A DNA stretch of 8,415 bases from Acidimicrobiaceae bacterium (GTDB lineage Bacteria > Actinomycetota > Acidimicrobiia > Acidimicrobiales > RAAP-2), in contig PMAL01000149.1 of assembly GCA_003152555.1 (NCBI GenBank), forward strand, positions 61,545 to 69,959. Reading direction: 5' to 3'. The notes under the pieces are model-generated. The model did not search any database. It saw nothing but the letters and a program-made list of their open reading frames with translations, and had not been told where the DNA came from. Of the stretch, positions 1 through 5,216 are shown in pieces. Each line of letters starts with the position of its first letter. Position 1 is the first letter of the stretch. Made by a program: the position numbers and the translations under genes.

Positions 1-74
1 GCACGCAATTCCTTTAGCTCGTCAGTTAGTAATGGCGAATTTCAATAACTACTTGGTTGTGACTCGCGTCGCGT

Positions 75-554
75 TCACACTCCAGTGTCGATCACTTTAA
101 TTGGTGGGCCCAACCTCAAAATGTCCTCGAGAAAACCGACCAATCGTAGCGGGGCAAATCTAACGTCAACCGACGCACGCATCTCTTCCAACGTCCACCA
201 ACTTGAGCCGGTAAGTCCTTCTGCGAGAAGCTCCTCGACCGAGAATGACGGATCGCCACCGGTTTCCTTAACTCGTACGTAAAAAAATACCTCGTGCTGG
301 CCCCTGAAATCGGGAGAAAAGGGGAACACATGAGTTCGTTCCCAGATAATCGGACCCAGACCTACATCCCTCAGTCCAACCTCCTCAATCAGTTCTCGCC
401 TGATTGCGTCCTCGTGCGACTCGTTGCCTTCAATTCCTCCTCCCGGCGTGGCCCATAAAGTGCCATCGGCAAGGTCAAAGCGAACGAGTAGAACTCGATC
501 GCTCTGGTCTAGGACCAACGCTCTCACACCCTCGCGCAGCGGAAGGTCAATCAC
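75..554 (-). CDS. NUDIX hydrolase (159 aa)
   Basis: NUDIX enzymes hydrolyse nucleoside diphosphates linked to another moiety; the substrate here cannot be read from sequence. The box is complete and canonical at residues 39-61: Gly39, Glu45, then RELIEEVGL at 53-61 with the metal-binding glutamates of the REUxEE core. The N-terminal strand (REGVRALVLDQSDRVLLVR) and the preceding TPGGG turn are typical, and 159 aa is a normal length for a single-domain member. The start is GTG at 554, with a weak GAGG ribosome binding site about 10 nt upstream (565-568). The gene lies downstream of hicB1 and is separated from it by repeat A and an adjacent inverted repeat, so it may have its own promoter. Family is sure; specificity is unknown. 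Confidence 0.93.
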   Translation of the reverse strand: MIDLPLREGVRALVLDQSDRVLLVRFDLADGTLWATPGGGIEGNESHEDAIRRELIEEVGLRDVGLGPIIWERTHVFPFSPDFRGQHEVFFYVRVKETGGDPSFSVEELLAEGLTGSSWWTLEEMRASVDVRFAPLRLVGFLEDILRLGPPIKVIDTGV

Positions 555-569
555 TACCAGTGGACCTCG

Positions 570-597
570 CCGTTTCTTGTCTTCTTGGAAGAAACGG
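570..597. repeat. Inverted repeat just upstream of the NUDIX gene
   Basis: Perfect 9-bp arms, CCGTTTCTT (570-578) and AAGAAACGG (589-597), enclose a 10-nt loop. The element abuts repeat A, sharing its first two bases, and ends just before the weak ribosome binding site of the NUDIX gene starting at 554. On the minus strand it could form an RNA hairpin between hicB1 and the NUDIX gene. No T-run follows it, so it is not a classical terminator. An operator is equally possible. Confidence 0.55.
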
Positions 598-630
598 TAG
601 ACATTCGTTTACCTCGTCTTGGTGGACGTG
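596..630. repeat. Dispersed 35-bp repeat, copy A
   Basis: This is the most diverged of three related copies. It starts GGTAGAC-ATTC-GTTTACC (596-613), a dyad with one mismatch, and continues through CTTGGTGGACGTG. It matches copy C at 29 of 35 positions by hand count. It lies 8 bp beyond the hicB1 stop codon. Read on the minus strand, the hairpin is followed by a T-rich stretch (GTTTCTT), so weak terminator activity after hicAB1 is possible. Confidence 0.75.
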
Positions 631-638
631 ATTTTTCC

Positions 639-854
639 TTAAGGGGCAATCTCAACAAGAACGACCTGGGAAATCGGCTGAGGAATTTCTTCGCCTTGGG
701 CGAGCATCAACTCAATGTGCAATTCAATGGCCTCATGGATGTTTGCGGTGACTTGCTCAATTGTGTAGCCCGCTGATACACACCCCGGCAAGTCTGGAAC
801 GTACGCACAGAAATTCGGACCTGCGTTTTCAATGACAACGGCGTACTTGCTCAT
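639..854 (-). CDS. hicB: HicB-family antitoxin (copy 1, 71 aa)
   Basis: HicB antitoxins bind and neutralise HicA mRNA-cleaving toxins. The signature PDLPGC (20-25), then G29, T31 and E33, and the EAIELH segment (41-46) match the partial RNase-H fold of the HicB family. The protein ends at 71 aa, so it has only this domain and lacks the C-terminal helix-turn-helix or ribbon-helix-helix many HicB proteins use for autoregulation. Its ATG overlaps the hicA stop (ATGA, 851-854), and a GGAGG ribosome binding site lies inside the last hicA codons. It is identical to the second HicB of the window at 35 of 71 residues, without gaps. HicB-type identity is confident; that the pair is active is inferred. 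Confidence 0.88.
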   Translation of the reverse strand: MSKYAVVIENAGPNFCAYVPDLPGCVSAGYTIEQVTANIHEAIELHIELMLAQGEEIPQPISQVVLVEIAP

Positions 855-1042
855 CGTGGCCTCCGCTCAAGTCCTGCCTGCTTCACAATGCTAGCCAGCG
901 TCGGCTTCGAAAGTTCAATGCCGAGAGCACCGGGCACGGTCACCGTGCCCGTCCTGTCCGGATGCTGAAACTGACGATGACTTCCGACCTGTCGGACTTG
1001 TATCCAGCCTTCTTGATTCAATTCCCGAATCATCTCGCGCAC
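851..1042 (-). CDS. hicA: HicA-family mRNA interferase toxin (copy 1)
   Basis: HicA toxins are small double-stranded-RNA-binding-fold ribonucleases that cut mRNA. The GSHRQF motif carries the catalytic histidine, and KPTLASIVKQAGL is the usual C-terminal helix. From the shared VRE onward it matches copy 2 at 38 of 63 residues. The start is uncertain. Copy 2 begins GTG-AAG-GTG, but here the first codon is GCG after a small indel, so GTG at 1042 is chosen (63 aa). TTG at 1057 is an alternative. The frame stays open to a TTG at 1105, but that extension reads like the C-terminus of a GNAT enzyme and is probably leftover sequence. The gene overlaps hicB1 by 4 bp, so the two are translationally coupled. 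Confidence 0.82.
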   Translation of the reverse strand: MREMIRELNQEGWIQVRQVGSHRQFQHPDRTGTVTVPGALGIELSKPTLASIVKQAGLERRPR

Positions 1043-1077
1043 CTTCGCACACCACAACGGTCGCCACGACGGCAATA

Positions 1078-1200
1078 CGTCCAGTTTCAATCGATATGTA
1101 TTCAATCACTGGGTATCGGCGACGCAGGCCACGTCGTTTAAATTAGATTCTCGCGCCTCATTGAATGCGACCAATACGTAGGCGCCAATGCATCACCGTC
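1078..1200 (-). pseudogene. Probable decayed GNAT acetyltransferase remnant upstream of hicA1
   Basis: One minus-strand frame gives fragments recalling the intact GNAT at 3342-3779: IGA then FNEAR (compare IGAAVNEAR) and, after an in-frame TGA, NTYRLKL (compare NVYRYPI at the GNAT C-terminus). Nucleotide matches also show, for example CTCATTGAATGCG against CTTCATTGACTGCG, and GGCGCCAAT in both. The NEAR-to-NTYR distance is roughly 20 residues shorter than in the intact gene, so an internal deletion is likely. It occupies the place directly upstream of hicA that the intact GNAT holds before hicA2. The evidence is a hand alignment only; the borders are approximate. Confidence 0.5.
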
Positions 1201-1206
1201 GGTTCT

Positions 1207-1710
1207 ATGGCGACCGAGATCGAAGTTCACGTCACTGCTCGGTTGCGCCTTCGTCGACCGATGATGGATGACGTCAAATCAATTGTCACTATCGACTCTG
1301 ACCCGAGGACGAATCTTCATCGTCCCGGTGGAGCACCTAGTCCAGAACAAAACTTGCAAACTTTTGGCGAATTCGTCCGCGGTTGGGAAGACCACGGTAT
1401 CGGCTACTGGGTAGTCGAGTTTGGTGGCGCCGTGATCGGGATGGCGGGCGTAGAACCCCAACTCTTCTTGGATCGAGAATGCTGGAATCTCTACTACCGC
1501 CTGTCTCCCAGTGCTTGGGGCAAGGGCTTCGCCGTCGAGGTAGCCAAGGAAGCGGTTGTCGTGGCGTCTGTTCTCCAGCCAACGTGGCCCGTGGTCGCGC
1601 GTACGCGAGCGACGAACCATGCAGCCGCTCGTGTCGCCGAGAATGCTGGCTTACAACGATGCGCAGAACTGGACACCAGTGGTTTCGAGGTCTTCGCGCG
1701 AGGTTGGTAG
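1207..1710 (+). CDS. GNAT family N-acetyltransferase, RimJ/RimL-like (167 aa)
   Basis: GNAT enzymes transfer acetyl from acetyl-CoA to an amine; the RimJ/RimL-like group acts on protein N-termini or small molecules, and the substrate here is unknown. TARLRLRRPMMDD (10-22) is the usual start of this group. WNLYYRLSPSAWGKGFA (93-109) holds the acetyl-CoA-binding motif A, with AWGKGF in place of the classical RGxG. TNHAAARVAENAGLQ (136-150) is the conserved C-terminal helix. An ATG at 1165 would add 14 Arg-rich residues, but that stretch overlaps the decayed GNAT on the other strand and looks unlike the family, so 1207 is preferred. It is the only plus-strand gene here and converges with the hydrolase at 1840-2787, with repeat B between them. 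Confidence 0.88.
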   Translation: MATEIEVHVTARLRLRRPMMDDVKSIVTIDSDPRTNLHRPGGAPSPEQNLQTFGEFVRGWEDHGIGYWVVEFGGAVIGMAGVEPQLFLDRECWNLYYRLSPSAWGKGFAVEVAKEAVVVASVLQPTWPVVARTRATNHAAARVAENAGLQRCAELDTSGFEVFARGW

Positions 1711-1779
1711 TTCTTGGATCACGACCGCCTCTCGGGACACGTTCTTACAAGAGAAGGTCTTCTAAAACGCGTTTCTATG

Positions 1780-1804
1780 AAAAAAGGGTAGACATTGGTC
1801 TACC
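1780..1804 (-). terminator. Hairpin plus T-run after the alpha/beta hydrolase gene (in repeat B)
   Basis: Read on the minus strand, GGTAGAC pairs perfectly with GTCTACC around a CAAT loop and is followed by C and six Ts (complement of 1780-1785). It lies about 36 nt beyond the hydrolase stop codon. The hairpin is the core of repeat B. On the plus strand the same stem precedes GAGTTTT, so it may also slow transcription leaving the GNAT gene. Confidence 0.6.
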
Positions 1805-1821
1805 GAGTTTTGGTAGAAGTC
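1787..1821. repeat. Dispersed 35-bp repeat, copy B
   Basis: The core is GGTAGAC-ATTG-GTCTACC (1787-1804), a perfect dyad, followed by GAGTTTTGGTAGAAGTC. It matches copy C at 32 of 35 positions. On the minus strand the hexamer TCTACC appears twice with GGTAGA between them, giving alternating head-to-head sites 6 and 7 bp apart. It lies 18 bp beyond the stop codon of the hydrolase gene. Confidence 0.82.
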
Positions 1822-1839
1822 GCGTTACGGTCGCGAGAA

Positions 1840-2787
1840 TTAAAGTGAGGATAGGAAGCCCAGCAGCGCCTCGAAGTAGGCCTCCTGGTCGTCGTACATC
1901 GCAAAGTGGCCACCGTTCTCGCAGATGTAGGACGTGCCAGTGGGAATACGGGTCGCCATCATCTCGAGAAACGTGGGGTCCATCGTGTCGTAACGACCAC
2001 CTAGGACCAGGGTGGCGACGGTGATGTACTGAAGGTCGTTCGTGCGATCCCAATCGGCCAAACTCGCCTCTTCCGACATGCCCAACTCACTCGGACCTTG
2101 CATCGTTTGGTACAGATCGTGATTGACCTTCGAGAAAGAAAAATGCACCGGCTCCGGCCACTCCACCGGGTTCATTCGCAAAATGTGGTCGACGTAGTAC
2201 GAGCGAACCAGTAGCTCCGTGTAGCGAGGACTGGCAAAGTCCTTCGCGGCTTCGATCTCTCGGATTTCGGCAAGGTCGTCTTGATTCATCGCCGGCATCA
2301 AAACCTCGGTTGCGTAACGGGTGTAGGCCGGGGCGCTCGACATCATGTTGGAGATGACCAGACCCTTGAGTTCTCGACCGTGCTTAAGGGCGTACTCCAT
2401 CGCCAAAATACCGCCCCAGGAATGGCCCAAGAGGACGAAGTTGTCAGGTCCCAGGTCGAGAGCAACGCGCACCTGCTCGACCTCATCGATGAAGCGGTTC
2501 AAGTCCCACATCCTTGAATCGGCCGGGTTGTCACTGCGACCTGATCCCAATTGGTCGTAGTAGTAGTACTCGATACCCGCTGCTGGCAAGAAACTGTCAA
2601 AGGCCTCAAAGTAGTCGTGCGTCGCGCCCGGGCCGCCATGCAACAGCAGCACCTTGAGCGCGGGATTATTGCCAATCCGCTTCGTCCACACATTGAAAAC
2701 ACCCAATGGCGTCGTGATCGGAATCATCCTGACGCCACCGGCGATGGCATCGGGTCGATTAGTTCGGTCGTAGTACTGCTCGGTCAT
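1840..2787 (-). CDS. Proline iminopeptidase-like alpha/beta hydrolase (S33 family, 315 aa)
   Basis: S33 proline iminopeptidases remove N-terminal proline from peptides, acting in the cytoplasm. Seen here are the oxyanion motif HGGPG (50-54), DQLGSGRSDNP (78-88), the nucleophile elbow GHSWGG with Ser123, GRYD with Asp267, and GGHF with His294. Together these make the full Ser-Asp-His triad and the characteristic family layout. The length of 315 aa is normal. ATG at 2787 is preferred because a G-rich stretch lies just upstream; an in-frame TTG at 2805 would add six residues. The gene stands alone between repeats C and B with its own putative promoter and terminator, like a self-contained cassette. 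Related esterases or amide hydrolases share these motifs, so the substrate is not certain. Confidence 0.92.
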   Translation of the reverse strand: MTEQYYDRTNRPDAIAGGVRMIPITTPLGVFNVWTKRIGNNPALKVLLLHGGPGATHDYFEAFDSFLPAAGIEYYYYDQLGSGRSDNPADSRMWDLNRFIDEVEQVRVALDLGPDNFVLLGHSWGGILAMEYALKHGRELKGLVISNMMSSAPAYTRYATEVLMPAMNQDDLAEIREIEAAKDFASPRYTELLVRSYYVDHILRMNPVEWPEPVHFSFSKVNHDLYQTMQGPSELGMSEEASLADWDRTNDLQYITVATLVLGGRYDTMDPTFLEMMATRIPTGTSYICENGGHFAMYDDQEAYFEALLGFLSSL

Positions 2788-2814
2788 GGGGCCCCCAAAG
2801 TGCAAATGCTGACG

Positions 2815-2845
2815 AGTATAAGTTGCGAACAGATTGAGGGGGCAA
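2815..2845 (-). promoter_or_regulatory. Possible promoter of the alpha/beta hydrolase gene
   Basis: On the minus strand a good -10 hexamer, TATACT (2815-2820), lies about 28 nt before the ATG at 2787. A poor -35 candidate, TTGCCC (2840-2845), stands 19 bp upstream of it. Repeat C is just beyond, at 2866-2900. This is pattern matching only; the long spacer makes the -35 doubtful. Confidence 0.35.
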
Positions 2846-2865
2846 TCAGTCTGCTACTGATAATC

Positions 2866-2900
2866 GGTAGACATTTGTCTACCGAGTTTTGGTGGAAGTG
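2866..2900. repeat. Dispersed 35-bp repeat, copy C
   Basis: This copy has the most perfect symmetry: CGGTAGACA-TT-TGTCTACCG (2865-2884) is a 20-bp palindrome with a central TT. It is followed by the shared arm AGTTTTGGTGGAAGTG. It lies 7 bp beyond the hicB2 stop codon. Unlike copy B, no T-run follows on the minus strand, so conservation here is not explained by termination alone. Confidence 0.82.
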
Positions 2901-2907
2901 AGAATCG

Positions 2908-3123
2908 CTAAGAGGCAATCTGAATCACACCGGCCCGGGAATGCGGAATCGGAATCTCCTCACCCATCTCCCGCAGAATCTCCAGGTGTTCGGCAATCGC
3001 CTCGCGGAGCGTCACCGTCACTTCTTCGATCGTTGCACCGGTAGCAATACAGCCCGGGACATCAGGCGCGTACGCGGCAAAGTTCACACCCGCGTCCTCG
3101 ATCACGATAGTGAACTCGGTCAT
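2908..3123 (-). CDS. hicB: HicB-family antitoxin (copy 2, 71 aa)
   Basis: This is the antitoxin partner of the HicA encoded just upstream. PDVPGC (20-25), GATIEEVT (29-36) and EAIAEHLE (41-48) are the HicB partial RNase-H-fold hallmarks. Like copy 1 it is 71 aa and has no DNA-binding domain, so it is unlikely to repress its own operon alone. Its ATG overlaps the hicA2 stop by 4 bp, with an AGGAGA ribosome binding site inside the final hicA2 codons. It ends the hemQ-NUDIX-GNAT-hicA-hicB run, and repeat C follows directly. Confidence 0.9.
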   Translation of the reverse strand: MTEFTIVIEDAGVNFAAYAPDVPGCIATGATIEEVTVTLREAIAEHLEILREMGEEIPIPHSRAGVIQIAS

Positions 3124-3317
3124 CGTGGTCTCCTTTCGAGTCCAGCCTGTCTCACAATGCTACCGAGAGTTCCCTTTGGAACATCATCGCCCAGACTGCC
3201 AGCAACGCACACGGAACCAGACTTGGTGTCGTGCCTGAAGTGGCGATGGCTACCTGTTTGACGAATCTGAACCCACCCAGCTCGCTCCAGTTCCTGGATA
3301 ATCTCTCGCACCTTCAC
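3120..3317 (-). CDS. hicA: HicA-family mRNA interferase toxin (copy 2, 65 aa)
   Basis: This is a complete HicA: KVREIIQELERAGW (2-15), the catalytic-His motif GSHRHF (22-27, His24), and KGTLGSIVRQAGL (48-60). The GTG start at 3317 gives the usual MKxxE beginning and a normal length. No clear ribosome binding site is seen upstream. It begins 24 bp after the GNAT stop and overlaps hicB2 by 4 bp. Both toxins of the window end in the same residues, GLERRPR. In each, the codons for RRPR also carry the hicB ribosome binding site, which may explain that conservation. Confidence 0.9.
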   Translation of the reverse strand: MKVREIIQELERAGWVQIRQTGSHRHFRHDTKSGSVCVAGSLGDDVPKGTLGSIVRQAGLERRPR

Positions 3318-3341
3318 AACGACACAACGGTCGGTGGTGTC

Positions 3342-3779
3342 TCAACCCTCGATCGGGTACCTGTATACATTCGTTTCGCGTAGCACAAAGCCCATTTTTT
3401 GGTACAAACCGTTCGCCGATTCCCGATCGGGCCGACTTGTCAAGTCAATTGATCGCGCGTTACACTTTCGCGCTTCATTGACTGCGGCGCCAATCAACGC
3501 TTCACCGACTCCGGCGCCTCTTGAGGACCCGTCCACCACGACGTCCTCAATCCACGCCCTCAGTCCCGTGGGTATTGGAAATATCGCAAGCGTGAGTGAT
3601 CCGACAAGTTCGCTGTTCTCGGTCGCGACAAAAAGGGTGATGGAAGGCGAACCAATAATCCTTTCTAGGTCGGCGAGCTCAAGCGGCGGCGCCGTAGTGG
3701 AGAGTTGTGGCAACAGTTTGTTCATTCCCGCCAGAAGTTCATCGGTGGCGCTGCTCGCCACCTCAATCGTGACGGACAT
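3342..3779 (-). CDS. GNAT family N-acetyltransferase (145 aa)
   Basis: This is a compact single-domain acetyl-CoA-dependent acetyltransferase. Motif A is intact at 77-95 (IEDVVVDGSSRGAGVGEAL, with RGAGVG as the pyrophosphate loop), and motif B is ANGLYQKMGF (122-131). The C-terminal RETNVYR is common in small GNATs. The ATG at 3779 shares its A with the TGA stop of the NUDIX gene (TGATG), the hallmark of translational coupling; a GTG one codon earlier is less likely. It precedes hicA2 by 24 bp. It resembles the decayed fragment upstream of hicA1. The substrate is unknown. Confidence 0.92.
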   Translation of the reverse strand: MSVTIEVASSATDELLAGMNKLLPQLSTTAPPLELADLERIIGSPSITLFVATENSELVGSLTLAIFPIPTGLRAWIEDVVVDGSSRGAGVGEALIGAAVNEARKCNARSIDLTSRPDRESANGLYQKMGFVLRETNVYRYPIEG

Positions 3780-4465
3780 CACTCACCTCTCCAGACCGGA
3801 CGACGCAAGTCGTCGTAAAAGACATCGCGATGTTCGCCGTCAATCGCCGCGAATATTGGATCAGCCCATCGGTCCGCACCAATCGTGGGCGACGGCAACG
3901 TGTCGCGCGTGAACCAGCCCGCATCGGTGCACTCCAAGGGATGAATGTTCATCGATCCACCGACAACCCGACAAAAGAACAACAGCGAATAGAGCGGCAC
4001 GCGCGAGGCGCCCAGGCGCATGCCGTCGAGCACGCCAATGAGCCGCACAGGCTCAACGTCGTAACCCGTTTCCTCGCGCACCTCCTTGACAACAACTTCG
4101 GGCGCCGAATAGCCCACGTCACACCAACCCGTGGGGTAGAGCCACATACCGGAGTCGGCCCGCTGAATGAGTAGCAGTTCACCGCGATCATTGGTGACGG
4201 CGGCACCGACGGCCACTTTGGGCGTGACGTAACCAGGAACCCCGCGGCCAATCTCTTTCATCCACTCAACGACGTGACCGTCACCATCGACGGGGTCATC
4301 GACACCGGTATCGGCGGCCGCCTTGATGTCACCGGCGATCTTCAAGATCTCCTCGTACCGTTCGCGTTCGAACTGACTATCGGTAAAGCCCATACCCGTA
4401 CGCGCGACGCCAGCCAGGGATTCGGCCCAACGCAGCAGCGTCTGTTCGGAGATGGCGTCACTCAC
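3779..4465 (-). CDS. NUDIX hydrolase with N-terminal helical domain (228 aa)
   Basis: Residues about 5-75 look like the helical N-terminal domain (NUDIX_N_2 type) found in putative ADP-ribose pyrophosphatases. The catalytic NUDIX domain follows from about 82. The box lies at 113-135: G113, then Tyr119 where the consensus has Glu, then KEVREETGY (127-135) with Lys for the usual Arg. The metal-binding glutamates E128, E131 and E132 are retained, so activity is expected. The GTG start at 4465 is 22 bp after the hemQ stop, and the end overlaps the GNAT start by one base. Hydrolysis of ADP-ribose or a related X-linked nucleotide is inferred from the domain layout only. Confidence 0.9.
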   Translation of the reverse strand: MSDAISEQTLLRWAESLAGVARTGMGFTDSQFERERYEEILKIAGDIKAAADTGVDDPVDGDGHVVEWMKEIGRGVPGYVTPKVAVGAAVTNDRGELLLIQRADSGMWLYPTGWCDVGYSAPEVVVKEVREETGYDVEPVRLIGVLDGMRLGASRVPLYSLLFFCRVVGGSMNIHPLECTDAGWFTRDTLPSPTIGADRWADPIFAAIDGEHRDVFYDDLRRPVWRGE

Positions 4466-4487
4466 GCTTCGACGCTACCAACCGGGA

Positions 4488-5174
4488 CTAGGCGAGGCTG
4501 GCGGCGAGGACTTCGTCAATCGTGCCCACGAGGCCGGTAAAGAACGGGCCAAACTCCGCGTAGAGCGTCGAAGCTTCATCAAAGCGCATGGAATAGACGC
4601 ACTCCTTCAAGTCATCGACGCGTACGCCAAACAACGTGACGCCCCATTCCCAGTCGTCCAGACCGGTCGACCCGGTGACCACTTGAAGGATGCGACCCTT
4701 GAAAGTCCGGCCAATCGCCCCGTGTTGGCGCATGAGCTCAAGGCGCTGCGCGTAGGCCAGTGCGTACCAATTGTGCTGCTCACCGCGACGCTTGGACATG
4801 GGATAAAAGCAGAACGCCCTCATGCCTTCGGGTGGCAGCACCGGCCAGAGCCGGTCGTGCAGAATATTCTCCGGTGTGCCCGCGGCGTACTCGCTCACTT
4901 CGGTGACCGAGACGTAACTCTCTGATACCAGCAGTCCCGACGCTTGGATCCTCGACTGAAAAGTGCGCAACGCCCACAAGTCCGTGCCCAGCACCATGAA
5001 GCACAGATCAGCCTTAGCGCCAATGATTGAGACCGTCACCACTTGAAGTCCGGCCGCGCGCGACTCCTCGACAGCCGCGCGCACGCCACTCACGTCCACC
5101 TCACCATCGGGGTGACAGAAGAGGTGGACTACGTTCAGTCCACGCGATGGTCCTAATGGCTCTGGTGCGCTCAT
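4488..5174 (-). CDS. hemQ: Coproheme decarboxylase HemQ/ChdC (chlorite dismutase family)
   Basis: HemQ performs the last step of the coproporphyrin-dependent heme pathway of Gram-positive bacteria, converting coproheme III to heme b by two oxidative decarboxylations. The 228-aa length fits. FYPMSKRR (123-130), NWYAL (135-139) and HGAIGRTFKG (151-160) are family hallmarks. Tyr124, Lys128, Trp136 and His151 reproduce the spacing of Tyr145, Lys149, Trp157 and the proximal His172 of the Geobacillus enzyme (recalled numbering). DDWEWGVTLFGV (173-184) and MRFDEAS (196-202) complete the pattern. It is the first gene of a minus-strand run that continues into NUDIX, GNAT and hicAB2. No other heme gene is in view. 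Confidence 0.95.
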   Translation of the reverse strand: MSAPEPLGPSRGLNVVHLFCHPDGEVDVSGVRAAVEESRAAGLQVVTVSIIGAKADLCFMVLGTDLWALRTFQSRIQASGLLVSESYVSVTEVSEYAAGTPENILHDRLWPVLPPEGMRAFCFYPMSKRRGEQHNWYALAYAQRLELMRQHGAIGRTFKGRILQVVTGSTGLDDWEWGVTLFGVRVDDLKECVYSMRFDEASTLYAEFGPFFTGLVGTIDEVLAASLA

Positions 5175-5216
5175 GGCTCCAGACTAAGGGTTATCGAGCG
5201 TCGCAATTTTTGCCAC

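Noticed and set aside
915..1109. Alternative minus-strand frame over hicA1 (64 codons)
   Set aside because: It overlaps hicA1 in another frame and shows no family motif, whereas the hicA frame has GSHRQF and the coupled hicB.
1383..2024. Plus-strand open frame of 213 codons
   Set aside because: It is Arg/Ser-rich low-complexity, crosses the GNAT gene in another frame and the hydrolase on the other strand, and ignores repeat B; a shadow.
2538..2580. TAG/TAC trinucleotide run in the hydrolase gene as a microsatellite
   Set aside because: It simply encodes the short Tyr run before DQLGSG in a conserved part of the enzyme.
596..2900. Repeats as integron attC sites
   Set aside because: The accessory-gene content fits, but the repeats lack the RYYYAAC and GTTRRRY ends on either strand, and no integrase is in view.
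596..2900. Repeats as a CRISPR array
   Set aside because: Only three copies, about 1.1-1.2 kb apart with genes between them; no spacers and no cas genes.
3334..3912. Plus-strand open frame of 192 codons
   Set aside because: It is antisense to the GNAT and NUDIX genes, which have clear motifs; no recognisable domain of its own.
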